Positions 10,976-23,025 of a stretch of DNA of 64,000 bases are shown piece by piece. The translations under genes were made by a program, and so were the position numbers. Every line of letters starts with the position of its first letter. The first letter of the stretch is position 1. The DNA is taken from the NCBI GenBank assembly GCA_026214975.1, contig JAOBSW010000553.1, positions 434,001 through 498,000 on the forward strand, written 5' to 3'. The notes beneath the pieces are model-generated. The model saw only the letters and a list, made by a program, of their open reading frames with translations, was not told where the DNA came from and did not search any database. Origin of the DNA: Gentiana macrophylla. Its lineage: Eukaryota; Streptophyta; Magnoliopsida; Gentianales; Gentianaceae.

Positions 10976-12589
10976 TGATGACCAAAATAGTAACGACCAA
11001 CCTTAACCGGTAGAGTACCGGGTCGGAAGTACTATAGAGGTGAGCAAGGTCGTATCCCACGGAGAATCAATCGAGTACCAAATTCATCTTCGTACTTAGT
11101 TTAGGTCAATCAAATGTTTGTTCATGGCAATTTATACTAAAACGATATTTAAACAAGAGATAAAGAAAGAAAGAGACATAGCCAAATCACGATCCAATCG
11201 AATAGTTTCGCCCCTCTAATCGATTATATGGGAATGAAAACTACCAACCAACCATCCTAATGCTTAGATTGATTCGTTCATGGGTGCAAACTCCTAAGAT
11301 AGTACTAGACGCCATGCAACAACCTAGTACCCTTTGCCCAGTTCAACAGTCCGCCTTTAAGGATTTAACTGACCGAAACAAGATAAACGCTCTAGAGCCG
11401 CTCGATTTACACCGACAAACCTCGTTAACCAATCGATCTAAACAACTCAGTCAATTGTAAATAACGATCTTAAAACCCATTTTCCCACACCCCTTCGCAA
11501 CATACATTTATAAAAGTGGTGTGTGTTCATGAACTAGGTGTACAGTCTAATTCACGCTCTAAGAACAAGTTTTAAGACATGAATTCATCGATATAACAAC
11601 AATTAAACACTACACAATCCCAATTAATCAACTAGAGGGTGATTTCTTCAACTATCACATGATTTGGCTATGTAGTAAATTAGTTACTCATTACAAAGCA
11701 AGAACTAACAATCAAAGAAAGGATTAAAGCCATAAAACAAGAAGAGAAATGATATTAATTACTAAAATCGTGATAAAAGTCGGATCTAGATCAAGCTCCT
11801 ACACCATGTCACTTGGATGAAGATGATGATCCAAAATGAAAAATGAAGGGAATAGAAGCTAAAATCTAAGAAAAATTAAAGTAAAAGAGAGTTTTAAGGA
11901 GCTAAAGGGGAAGGAAAGGGGAGAAAATGGGCAGGGGAGGAGCAGGGAATAATCTCTATACGTCTGTCAATTATTCATTCCCCCAAAATTCCGTTTTCAA
12001 CCTGAAATATCTGCTATTTTTTTATGTTCGTGCACCGGAGGTGTCTCGGCGCACGCCGAGACATCACTGGAATTCTGAAGCTTCAGCGGCCCTCAGTAAA
12101 ATGACAATATATTCGCGTGTGGAGCTCCAAATTGAGTGATTCAAAGTGCGTTGGAAAGCTCATTCAGTTATCTACAAATTTCATGAAGACCATAAGTCCA
12201 GAAAATGCATTTATCAGGGATAAAATTGCAGATAAAGTGAGTGTACGGCGAAAACACCAACCACTTTTGATCCGTTCCATTTCCGGGCTTCGGTTTCGTC
12301 ACTCTAAGTCTCATGCCTCATATTCTAGGATCACGAGTCACCTATTTCCTGCATTTCCATAGAAACCAACATACCAAGCATAATTCCACAAGATAAATAG
12401 GTCTCGAAAAGGGTAAAAAAAAAACATCATAAAATGCCGAGGTTTTCCATCAATGTGACGGTTCACCTCAAAGTGATTGCTCAATGTGTTTTGCCTTATA
12501 AATGGTCGAAAACTACCCAATATAAGCCAAAAGTGTCATAAATGGGGGTTAAAACATGCACCGAAGCATAGTAAAGTTGACTCTAATCA
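10976..12589 (-). repeat. 3' LTR of element B
   Basis: About 1.6 kb, nearly the same as 19738-21394 apart from scattered substitutions and small indels. It contains a perfect 20-base palindrome GTCTCGGCGCACGCCGAGAC at 12043-12062. The small open stretches within it (for example 11260-11460) are conserved only because the LTRs are copies of each other and look non-coding. Confidence 0.9.
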
Positions 12590-14602
12590 ACCACCCCCGA
12601 CTTAGCGTTTGCTCGCCCTCGAGCAAAATGCGCATTTTAAAAGAAAACAAAGAGTCAACATTACATGCGTAGGTCTAGTTAATCACACATCCAAGACAAT
12701 CGACGAGTAAATGAGTAAATGAATGCAACTTAACCACACCTTATCAAGCAAGCGGGATGTGTGTGTGTGTGTATAGCTTCTCCTACATTTACCATGGTTT
12801 ACAGGCTTGGATTATGGACGGTTGGTTATTACGACTAAACTATAGGCTCATACTTCATAAGCATCTCCACTAATCGGGGCCAAATCGAGGCTAAGCAAGG
12901 TCGAGTAGGACTTGCAAGGTTGTAACGTTAGGCTCGGGACGGGGCTAACCGAAGGGAATTTCTAGGGAATAAACAACAAAGAAATAAACACGAGCAAGCT
13001 CAATCATGGGGTGTAACAATACAAAACGTAGCTAGCTCTACCCTTCTCTAGCTCAAAATAACTATAGAAACATGATCCAAGGAATAAAATGTCATGTCGC
13101 ACTATGTCTCAAGTGTAACGAGGCAAAAATGTATAAGAAATCATGTTTCTCCACTAAAAACCCATCCCAAACACCAACATCATAAATAAATCAATACAAG
13201 AGTCCTAAACTTTTGGCTTTCTTTGACTCAACCTTTTAATCACTTTTCATAAAAAAAAATTGAATAGCTTCATTTCAATTTGGTTTGAGTCAAAGGCCAT
13301 CACACATACATAATACGAATCGAGCTCCTACCCTCCAAGATGTGAAATAGTTCGTAATACCAACTCCTCTAAACATACACACCACTCTACCACCCCACAC
13401 TTGCCTAGGAAAGTGTGATAAAAAGAAAATATTAAGCTCAACTCGTAGGGTGTTCAAGGGAATGTAGACCATAAATAAAGCTCAAGGGTCGGGTAATTAT
13501 GGGCTAAATCCGAACGGCTAAATGTCGGATGGGGGTCTAACCATCCTACCAAGGCTTAGAGGGGTTATGGTGGAATATGTCACGGGATGGCTATTTGGCT
13601 CTAGTTACTTCAAAGAAACGCCATAACTGTCATCCCAAACTCTACCAAGGTCGGCCTTTCTATTTCATCTCGAGTTAATGGTATGAGTTCTATGCAGCCG
13701 AATTGTGCCTAAGTGTACCATAATCGGTCACTAGTTACCATGGTTCAAGAAAAGAAAGCTATTCGTGCATAAAAATTTCATCTCCAAGATAAGGTAGTAA
13801 GGAAAGCAACATCCATTCAAACATTCACTACACCGTTTATCCTATCAACGTGAAGGCTCACATACGAATGCAACATCAAGTCCATGAATTTTTTTAAAAA
13901 GGGCTCACATACTAAAGAAGTGACCAAACACTAAGAATACAACACAATGGCTAAAATATCAATGAAGCACATATCATAGCTAAGCCTACCACCCCCACTT
14001 TAAATGCAACACTGCCTTCAGTGTGTGAATGATTAAAGGAAAGAAGGCTTAGCTTAACCCGGCAGAAAGGCACAAACCATGTACGTGATAGATCCATGAA
14101 AGTTCCACTCGAATACCTGAAGCCATGAGACAATGACACCAAGAAAACGCATGCACAGGGAACAACCACCGTGCCAAAAGCAAGCAAAAAATATCGAGAT
14201 ATAATCAAAAGAATCAGTGTCACATACACTACCATAACGAAACCAAAAGTACCAAACTTGGATCACATGAGATGAAAAGTTAATAAAAAGAGAAGCGTCA
14301 TCCATGCATAAAATATGTGCCAAAATGATAACAATCCAAGTATGATACGGGAATGGAAAGGAAGTTTTCACCTGAGAGCTATTTTCCTAGGCCAAAATTC
14401 TCCACTCTTTTACCAAAGACTCATTCCTACTACTCCTAAATAAAGAAAAAGTGGGTTGCCTCCCACAAGCGCCTTTGTTTTACGTCGTTGGCTCGACGGA
14501 ATGACTTATACGGTGTCAACTTTAAAGTTATACGGTTGACACAAAGGTGGAAAAGGTGGGTAGAAAGAAGTTTGATGGAGTTATACGATTTGATTGTCAA
14601 GT
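12590..14602 (-). other. Non-coding 3' internal region of element B
   Basis: This 2-kb stretch holds no recognisable pol domain in any frame. A purine-rich tract on the minus strand (GTCGGGGGTGGT, near 12591-12602) adjoins the 3' LTR and is the likely plus-strand primer. A short palindrome GTGGGTTGCCTCCCAC lies at 14451-14466 next to an AAGCGCC motif; I recall this kind of sequence as a conserved non-coding motif near the pol position in Athila-type elements. A TG microsatellite lies near 12760. Confidence 0.65.
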
Positions 14603-15244
14603 TTAGAGTCCTTGACGAGACTTGAATCCCCCAAATTTTACATTAGGATTCTTTCTTCCCCCCTCGGCATCAAACCCACTCTTCTCATTCTTTGGCCACT
14701 CTTGAATGCTTTGACTCACTTGAAAGACCTCTGTTTTATCAATCCCCTCATTCTTACCCCACTCATCATAAGGATGACCTACATGCTCATAAACCTTGAT
14801 GGTGGCACTCTCATTGTGAACTCTCAAAGTGATCTCCCCGGTTCGCATATCTAGCAAGGCTACCCCCGTGACCAAAAATGGTCTACCAAGAAAAATAGGC
14901 ATCCTAGAGTTGTTTTCCATGTCTAAGATGACAAAATCAGCCGGGAAAACAAATTTATCAACTTGGACTAGCACATTCTCAATGATCCCTCTAGGGTACC
15001 TAATGGACCTATCCGCCATAGAAAGAACCATTCTAGTTGTTCTAATACAATCAAGACCAAGTTCTTTATAAGTAGCGTACGACATAAGGTTCATACTAGC
15101 TCTTAAATCACATAGGACCTGGAGACTCTTAGAGCTACCTATCATGCATGGGATTGAAAAGCTCCCGGGGTCACCAAGTTTAGGCGGAATTTTCTCTTGA
15201 CAAATCGCAGAACACTCTTCATTACAATAAACCTCACTTTGCAT
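14603..15244 (-). pseudogene. Aspartic protease domain of element B with altered active-site motif
   Basis: The frame reads ECSAICQEKIPPKLGDPGSF, a typical Athila lead-in to the protease. It continues with the active-site strand as CDLRASMNLM, then VLVQVDKFVFPADFVILDM and PIFLGRPFL. In related proteases the active-site triad is normally Asp-Leu-Gly or similar; here Arg stands where Gly is expected, so catalysis is doubtful. The domain follows gag across a stop at 15245-15250. The open frame ends at 14603 where RT would normally continue but does not. Confidence 0.75.
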
Positions 15245-15250
15245 TTTAGG

Positions 15251-18200
15251 CTATTTCGATAAAATATCTTTAAGAAATTTAGCATACAAAGGCATGTTTA
15301 TTAAAGCATCAACTAATAGAATGTTTATCGTTGCCTTACGCAAGATGTCAAGAAAACAATTTTGCTTCTTACTTACCATATTTGCTTTCTTATCATGAGA
15401 GGGAGGAAAAGGAAGAGTACTCACATCAAAATGAATGCTAGTTTGAGAGGTACCTGACTTTCCTTTGCCTTTAGAAGCTTCACTCACATGCTCTGTTCCC
15501 GCATTCTGTTGTTCAATAGCCTTTCCCCTGAGATCCCTTTTACATCCCTCTTTGTGCACAACTTCTTCATCAAGAACAACCTCTTCGATTGTTTTCTGTT
15601 TCAACCCCACTACTCTCAATGTCTCATGACTCTTCATTACCGCATCCTCTTCATCATCATTATGATACACCGCAAATATAGCATTAACCTCCTTAGGATT
15701 CCTCACGGTGTTACTCGAAAAGCCTCCAACTGGTGCGGTGTTAGAATTTTCGGTCAATTGACCCACTTGAGTCTCAAGGTTCCTTATTGCCGATTGGAAA
15801 GTGGCAGTGATGTTGTTGACATTAGTTTTGATGTCTCTTAATTCCCGACTATGCTCTTGCAAAGTCTTACTAATTTGCTCCAAGAGAATATCGGTAGAGC
15901 TCTTTTATGGAATAGGAGCCATTGGTGGAGGTTGGGAATAGCTTCCTTGAGAGTAGTTTTGATGAGCATTCGGATGTTGGTAAGTTCCGGATTGTTGTTG
16001 TCGTGGAGCTTGATTTCCTTGATAAGAGGGGCCTTGTTGAGGCCTAGAAGATTGCCCTTGATTCGGACCACAACCCCAAGTCAAATTAGGATTCTCACGC
16101 CAATTTTATGAAACCCCTTGGAAATCATAATTTTGGACATGGCCTTGTCCCACATAGTTGGCATCATAGGGTTGTGTGTCCAAGATCAAGCTAGTGTCCA
16201 TGAGAGTAATGATGGGATTGTTCACATTGGGGTTCACATTCATTTGTCCCGCATTCAATTGTCCCATAGCATAAACATTCATCAAGTATTTTTGGAGTGT
16301 GCTCGGATTGGCTAACAATGATTTTTCTTGTGATGCAATGTAGGAAGTAGGCGGTGTAGGCATGTTGCACTCATTGGCCGAGTGTCCACCACTACAAATT
16401 TGACATAACCGAGCTTTCTTGTTTTCTTGAGCCATTTCATCCATCTTTTGTTCCATGGCCAAGACTTTGTTTTCCAAGTTGGAGTTCCTCACAGGTTCAT
16501 CTACCATAGCGGTCACAAGTGGCTTCTTTTCTCTCACTTGCCTTCTTCCCGAACTTCATTGCCTATTATTTTCACAAATCCTTTCAATGGTAGCTAGTGC
16601 CACATCTGGTGCCACATCCATAATAGATCCTCCACATGCCAAATTTAGTTGTTGCATTGAATTACAATCCAAATTTCTATAAAACAGATGCACTTGGTCC
16701 CATGCTTCAAATCCGTGTTGAGGGCATTTCCGTAACATAGTCTTGAATCGATCCCATGCCTCGAATAGGTTTTCACCATCCAATTGCTCAAAGTTAGAGA
16801 TGTCGGATTTTAGATCAAGGGCCTTTGATGGTGGAAAATAATTGAGCAAAAATGCACTCGCAACTTGATCCCAAGTATGTAAGGTATCATGAGCCAAAGA
16901 TGAATACCATTCCCTTGCCTTTCTTTTTATGGCAAAAGGAAACAAAAGTAGCCGAATCGCTTCCTCACTAACCCCATTGATCTTCACTGTCTTCCATACC
17001 TCTAGGAAGCTATTCATAAAAGTATTCAGATCATCCGTAGCTCTTCCTTCAAACTCAGCATTATTCGCAAGTAAGTGCCACGTGTGTTGCCTTATGTCCA
17101 CGTTATAAGCCGCAACATTGGGTACTCGAATAGGACTATGGCCCGTAGTAGCCATTGGTGTAACATAGTCTCTACAAAGTCTCATCGGTCGATTACCCAC
17201 TTGGTTCACTTGAGTTTGTGGTATGTACTGTTGAGGGTTCACCATAGGGACCGTTTGAGGATTAGCTTGAGGGATAAAGTGTTGAATATAAGGATTGGCC
17301 ATTTGAGGGATTCGGTTCATCATGGGATTCATCATAGGATTGAATTGGGCCATTTGCATCATCATCTGTTGATATTGTTGGAGAAATTGGGGGTCCATTC
17401 GTGGAGGTTGTTGTGGTTCATTGATTTTTGGAGTTTGGAGAGGGATATTAGTTCGTTGTTGAAATGTACTGTTCAATGGGGTATTATGCACGGTATTCCT
17501 TTCTCTAAGTTGAGGTTCCATACTTGGGGAAGGAGGATTTGATTGTTGACTTTGGCCTTGGAATTGACTTGCATCCCCTTCCTCAAACGGATCTACACTC
17601 TTTCCTTGATCCATACTCCGGTCAAATTCGAGGTCTTCATTTCCCGTGGCCATACTAAAACTCTCGGAACTAGAACTTCCACTTTCCAATTCTTGACTTA
17701 CTTCTTCAGCTAGAATTGTTAGAAAGGTGTCCTAAACCCAATCGGGTTGGACCGGATCCGACCGGGTCGGGTCATTTACAGTCTATTTAGTTCATGTAAT
17801 AACTTTATTATGATTAATAAAAGCACTTATGTTATTATATATTGTTTGTCTTCATATTATTTGTTGTATATATATAGTAACGTCCCCTAGTATCAATCAT
17901 GTGATAGAAACCATGATAGTGATTATGGTTGATGAGATCTCTAATCACTATAACAAGGTTGGTACTTAAATGTCTCTAGTCTTACATATTATCAAATGGG
18001 ACATTGATAGTATAATCGGACTAGCACGTATTGGATGTCTTCTATCTTTTAGAAGGTATGGATAGATCTCGTCTATCGAAGTGTAGACACTTGGACCAGA
18101 CGTGGGCGTGTATTAGAGAATGCGCGACGTTAGGTCGACCCACTTACATTAAGTGTCACACTATGTGGCGGTTGTGTAATTATCCTTTTGACCGGAGTCT

Positions 18201-19631
18201 TCATGGCATCACGGTGTGGATTGTCATGCTTTGACACTATTGAGATTTCTCCTAACCACGGGGCGATCATGCGGTAGTGATTGGGTATGATATTGAAGCA
18301 TGCGGAGTATACATGATTGGTCGTCCGGGAATCGCGTATCCTATGATTGGGATTGAATATCCGAAATGGCCTTCTTATAAGGAATGTCTAGCTCTCGAGA
18401 ATCTTTGCAAAGTGGGAGTAAATGTGTTATTCCGAGAGAGCATTATGTCCAGATTATAAGATACGATCGTAAATGTATTGACACTCGAGATACGATCGTA
18501 TGGATATTATTATAGCGATAGGATTGTAAGTTACACGGTAACTGCTTCACATGAAAGGTAGTAGTCATTGCTTTTGACTCTTCCGATGATTGGGGGTCAC
18601 GGTGTGTTGCTAGACGCTATCCCGTGATCGTTAGGTATGAAGGGCATTTTAGTAAATTGCACTTTGTGTCTACGGCCAACATATTCGGAAGCCTATCGGG
18701 TCACACACATATGAACATCGAGTCGGATTAAAATGCGGTTATAGTTGATAACCAAATAAGGAAAGTTTATCTCTAGACTATAAAGGTTATAGTGGTAAGT
18801 TAATATGGTGGTATTTATTTATTATGAATAAATAAAATACAAGATATTAATTATATATATAAATTAGATTAATTAAAGAATATTCCGGAAGTCAATTTGT
18901 TGACTAATGGGGCGCCACTTTTGTGTGTATAAGATACACTTGGATTGTGCACTTTAATTAATAAAGATTGCCATAATATTAATATATGATATTAATTGAT
19001 TTTGAAAAATAGATTTATGGTAATAAGATAATTATAATCAATATATGATATTGATAAAATAAATTATAATTAAAGAGATAAATCAATCTAGTTGATTTTC
19101 CTTATTTTATTAGAAAAAGGTTTTCTTCTCTTCTACTCAACTTGGGGCGCCACCTCCTCTATAAAAAGGAAGTGGGTGTCAAGCTCTTTTGTACATCACA
19201 ATTGCAAGAGTTCATAATTCTTGTGTAAAATAGAGAGCTCTCCATAGTGAGTCTGTGAGGGGAGAAAAGGTCCGGTCTAGCAGCCGGAGTTTTTCTGATA
19301 GCAATCCTAGGAGGATTCCGGCGAGGGGTTCGTGTGGATTAGCGATAGAGGCCGGACGCGTGGACGGCTAGCGCATTGAACTACTCTCTGTTGGCGGTCA
19401 AAGCGACGATCTTGTAGATCATCCAAGGTATAACCGTCAAACTACTTAACGTGTTTATTGCATTAAACGAAGAACGGTCTATAAAAGGAAATCAAATTTT
19501 TAAATTCCGCTGCGTTAAACTAGTGATTTCCTAACAAGAATTCCCTTGTTGCGCAAAGCATTTCGGTGTCTAGCCAAAGCTTCAATCTCAGGAATGTATG
19601 GAAATAACGGTTCCTTTGAGCTTCGGGTCAT
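15251..19631 (-). pseudogene. Gag of element B, interrupted by a solo LTR
   Basis: The start is the Met at 19631 (MTRSSKEPLFPYIPE), a typical Athila gag N-terminus. Coding runs to 19537, is cut by a 1820-bp solo LTR, and resumes at 17711 in the same frame if one copy of the duplication is removed: 95 nt precede the cut, so one nucleotide completes the codon. The piece 17689-16556 has a Gln/Pro/Met-rich segment followed by the gag core (VWKTVKINGVSEEAIRLLLF, REWYSSLAHDTLHTWDQ). After a stop, 16537-16106 contains a nucleocapsid-type knuckle CQICSGGHSANEC. The piece 15883-15251 leads to protease with KKANMVSKKQNCFLDILRKA and INMPLYAKFLKDIL. Confidence 0.8.
17717..19536 (+). mobile_element. Solo LTR of a copia-type retrotransposon
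   Basis: The 1820-bp insert starts TGTTAGAAAGG and ends TTTCCTAACA, an inverted terminal match. It is flanked by the five-base duplication AGAAT (17712-17716 and 19537-19541). The end contains ATTCCGCTGCGTT, common near the ends of large plant copia LTRs. A TATA-like CTATAAAAAGG lies near 19160. There is no internal region, primer site or coding sequence, so this is an LTR left by recombination between the two LTRs of an element. Strand is assigned from the position of the TATA box and the CCGCTGC motif. Confidence 0.85.
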
Positions 19632-19718
19632 GCACTACAAGAAGCAAACAACAAGAAAACAATAAAAAACAATAAAACAACCTAAGCCCAAGTCTTCCAA
19701 TGACTTGAGAGATATCGA

Positions 19719-19730
19719 TTAACGGCGCCA
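19719..19730 (-). promoter_or_regulatory. Primer binding site of element B
   Basis: On the minus strand TGGCGCCGTTAAT starts seven bases inside the 5' LTR. The first ten bases match the complement of the tRNA-Asp 3' end, as in elements A and C; the rest is diverged. Confidence 0.75.
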
Positions 19731-19737
19731 GAAAACT

Positions 19738-21394
19738 TGATGACCAAAATAGTAACGACCAACCTTAACCGGCAGAGTACCGGGTCGGAAGTACTATAGA
19801 GGTGAGCAAGGTCGTATCCCACGGAGAATCAATCGAGTACCAAATTCATCTTCGTACTTAGTTTAGGTCAATCAAATGTTTGTTCATGGCAATTTATACT
19901 AAAAAAACGATATTTAAACAAGAGATAAAGAAAGAAAGAGACAGTCAAATCACGATCCAATCGAATACTTTCGCCCCTCTAATCGATTATTTGGGAATGG
20001 AAACTACCAACCAACCATCCTAATGCTTATATCGATTCGTTCATGGGTGCAAACTTCTAAGATAGTACTAGACGCCATGCAACAACCTAGTACCCTTTGC
20101 CCGGTTCAACAGTCCGCCTTTAAGGATTTAATTGACCGAAACAAGATAAATGCTCTAGAGCCGCTCTATTTACACCGACAAACCTCGTTACCCAATCGAT
20201 CTAAACAACTCAGTCAATTGTAAATAACGATATTAAAATCCCTTTTCCCACACCCCTTTGCAACATACATTTATAAAAGTGGTGTGTGTTCATGAACTAG
20301 GTGTACAGTCTAATTCACGCTATAAGAACAAGTTTTAAGACATGAATTCATCGATATAACAACAATTAAACATTACCCAATCCCAATTAATCAACCAGAG
20401 GGTGATTTCTTCAACTATCACATGATTTGGCTATGTAGTAAATTAGCTACTCATTACAAAGCAAGAAATAACAATCAAAGAAAGGATTAAAGCTATAAAA
20501 CAGGAGAAGAGAAATTATATTAATTACCAAAATCGTGATAAAAGTCGGATCTAGATCAAGCTCCTACACCTTGTCACTTGGATGGAGAGGATGATCCAGA
20601 ATGCAAAATGAAGGGAATAGAAGCTAAAATCTAAGCTAGATTGAATCTAATCTAAGAGAAATTAAAGTAAAAGACAGTTTTAAGGAGCTAAAGGGGAAGG
20701 TAAGGGGAGAAAATAGGAAGAAAAAGGGCAGGAAAGGAGCAGGGGATAGTCTCTGTACGTCTGTCCATTATTATTTCGGTATTTCCCCCAAAATCCCGTT
20801 TTCAACCTGAAATATCTGCTATTTTTTATGTTTCCGGCTTGCACCGGAGGTGTCTCGGCGCACGCCGAGACATCACTGGAATTCTGAAGCTTCAGCAGCC
20901 CTTAGTAAAATGGCAATATCTTCGCATCTTGATCTCCAAATTGAGTGATTCAAAGTGCGTTGAAAAGCACATTCAATTGTCTACAACTTTCATGAAGACC
21001 ACAAGTCCAGAAAATGCATGTATCAGGGAGAGAATTGCAGATAAAGTTAGTGTATGGCGAAAACACCAACCACTTTTGATCCTTTCCATTTCCGGGCTTC
21101 GGTGTCGTCACTCTAAGTCTCATGCCTCATCTTCTGGGCTCACGAGTCACCTATTTCCTGCATTTCCATAGCAACCAACATACCAAGCATAATTCCACAA
21201 GATAAATAGGTCTCGAAAAGGGTCATAAACATCGTAAAATGCCGAGGTTTTCCATCAATGTGACAGTTCACCTCAAAGTGATTGCTCAATGTGTTTTGCC
21301 CTATAAATGGTCTAAAACTACCCAATATAAGCCAAAAGTGTCATAAATGGGGGTTAAAATATGCACCGAAGAATAGTAAAGTTGACTCTCATCA
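19738..21394 (-). repeat. 5' LTR of element B
   Basis: 1657 bp, starting TGATGACC at the inner end and finishing CTCATCA at the outer end, followed by the duplication CCGAC. It carries the palindrome GTCTCGGCGCACGCCGAGAC at 20852-20871, as does the other LTR. It differs from the 3' LTR by scattered substitutions and small indels, including a 14-base insert near 20637. Confidence 0.9.
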
Positions 21395-21399
21395 CCGAC

Positions 21400-22061
21400 C
21401 CGAACTACGCCACGTGACGTCCTATTAGGAAGTTTAATAAATGACTAATCCCTAAACATAGGGTAATAAGGGCTAGGAGCCCCAGAAACATAGCTAAGGG
21501 CAGGCCCCTTACCCTAGGTGGGAGATCGGTCTAAGCTCCTCCTCCAGCCACCGCAGGTTGGCCAAGGCACAGTGAAGAGAAGCGCGCGATTCGGCATAAG
21601 AGCCTTGGAGGTGAACGCAGACGCCTTTCGAGATCAGCCCGGCTGTTATTCCACGAACGGGATAACTGAACATGAACAGGGAAAGAATCCTTAGTCGTAA
21701 AGACTGTGATCTTGACATTAGATATGTCCATAATTATCCCTAAATTATAGGGATTTATGCGTGTATATCCTTAGGGGAAATAATAAATAATATTATTAGC
21801 AATAAACACGGTTCCTTGCAGGACAAGGAAGAGGGATGAGACATCTCCTATATAAACAACCCTAAAGAACTATGAAAGATTTGATTCCAATTTAATTATT
21901 GGATACGTAGGCAACTCAAGAGAAATAACTCGAGAGCTCGGTCTAAATAAACACAAAAACACGTCCATCTTCACACATGAATTAGGGTTCCAGAGAATTT
22001 AGATCTTTATCACAAGGACAATCGACTCGGATTTATTCATAGACGAATTACAACATCGTCA
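21400..22061 (+). repeat. Remainder of the 3' LTR of Tat element 1
   Basis: This continues the LTR started at 10962 and ends AACATCGTCA at 22061, the same ending (ATCGTCA) as the LTRs of elements 2 and D. A TATA box CTATATAAAC lies near 21848 and purine-rich transcribed-type sequence follows. The next five bases, AGGAG, would be its target duplication; the partner lies outside the window. Confidence 0.8.
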
Positions 22062-22367
22062 AGGAGTAATATTACTTCCCATAATGGTCCGACGTTGGTT
22101 TGTGGTAATTTACCTTTTTTAATTTATTTTTTATGTTTATAAAAATAGAGCCCGTCCACTCAAAAATAGAATAAATTAAAGAGAGCCCGCATCATCGTTC
22201 TCACCTCTGATTAAAAAAATTTAATATATCAACCTTTATTCGGGTTTTTTTTTTTTTTTTTTTTGGAGTTAGATGCCTATAAATTGAATTGTAATTGAAA
22301 AGAAATCATTACACATGCAAGAATACATTTCAAGAAGTTCAAAACAATTATAAGCGAAGAAGAAAAA
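22062..22367 (+). other. Host sequence upstream of gene A: promoter and 5' leader
   Basis: First host sequence right of the repeat stack. It is AT-rich, with a T-run at 22244-22264. A TATA box (CTATAAATTG, 22277-22287) sits about 90 bp before the start codon of gene A, giving a predicted transcript start near 22310. The leader is purine-rich (GAAGAAGAAAAA) just before the ATG. Confidence 0.65.
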
Positions 22368-22708
22368 ATGGTTAAGCAGCTTGTTTTTACCAGTTTCGTT
22401 GTGCTTATGGCCTCGTGTAAGTTTTGTAGTCCTCATTGTTTTCACAATACGTCTTTTGATCGAGAATATTTGTAGAATCTTTTAATCTTTCGTTGCCTCT
22501 TGTAAGCGAATTACAAGACGGATTTTGCAAATGAATTCCCCTTTGTTTTTCCCAATTTTGCCGTTGAAATTGTTTTTCTAATCCCAAAATTCAGACGCCT
22601 CAAGCACCGAATGACTGAAATTGAAAAATAAATGTATGTTATTGGGAAGAAAAAAAACGATATATAGGACTAAATTTACAATTTTTCCTTAAATTTAGCT
22701 ATGTTATA

Positions 22709-22988
22709 CTACGTTCGTCCCATTTTATTTCTCCACGTTTTATTTTTTGATTTGTCTTAAAATAAGTGTTCAGTTTGTATATTAATTACTAAATTTCTTC
22801 AATTACTCTTCCCTATTTATATTATTTACAATAAAAGTGTGTAGAATCAATTACTCCACCAACTTCTTAAAGAGTATATGTGTAAAATATTAGATCATTT
22901 AATGAGATTCAGAGTATTAACTATATTTTTCTAAATCTGTGTGAAAAGCCAAACGGTTTAAATAAAAAATAAAATGAGATGTAGAGAG
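22709..22988 (+). mobile_element. Stowaway-like MITE in the intron of gene A
   Basis: A 280-bp AT-rich insert starts CTACGTTCGTCCCATTTTAT and ends with the diverged inverse ATAAAATGAGATGTAGAGAG. It is flanked by TA on both sides (22707-22708 and 22989-22990). The end sequence and TA target fit Stowaway (Tc1/mariner-type) MITEs. It lies wholly in the intron and explains much of the difference between the 609-bp intron here and the 88-bp intron of gene B. Confidence 0.7.
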
Positions 22989-23025
22989 TACATTCATATC
23001 TCGAATTTTAAATCACTGGTTTTAG

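Larger units (their letters stand above)
10976..21394 (-). mobile_element. Athila-derived non-autonomous element B (gag-protease only)
   Basis: Both LTRs are present (10976-12589 and 19738-21394), with ends TGATGA...TCATCA and a matching five-base duplication CCGAC at 10971-10975 and 21395-21399. On the minus strand it reads 5' LTR, primer site, gag, protease, then about 2 kb without coding sequence, a polypurine tract and the 3' LTR. RT, RNase H and integrase are absent, so it must have relied on proteins of an autonomous Athila relative. It inserted into the 3' LTR of element 1 and was later hit by a solo LTR. Confidence 0.9.
7520..22061 (+). mobile_element. Tat-type Ty3/gypsy element 1, 3' half only, interrupted by element B
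   Basis: On the plus strand there is the tail of pol (to 7664), a non-coding repeat-bearing region, a reverse-strand extra reading frame (10598-8480), a polypurine tract (10946-10961) and a 3' LTR. The LTR is split: its first 14 bases (10962-10975) are followed by element B and continue at 21400-22061, ending ATCGTCA. The 5' half is not in the window because element A interrupts pol and runs off the edge. The layout matches complete element 2, which supports the reading. Confidence 0.75.

Noticed and set aside
11260..11460. Similar small open frames in the two LTRs of element B (also 20023-20223)
   Set aside because: They are shared only because the LTRs are duplicates; there is no codon-like constraint or recognised motif.
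18031..18459. Two small open frames within 17717-19536
   Set aside because: They lie in a solo LTR, are unrelated to each other and have no recognisable motif.
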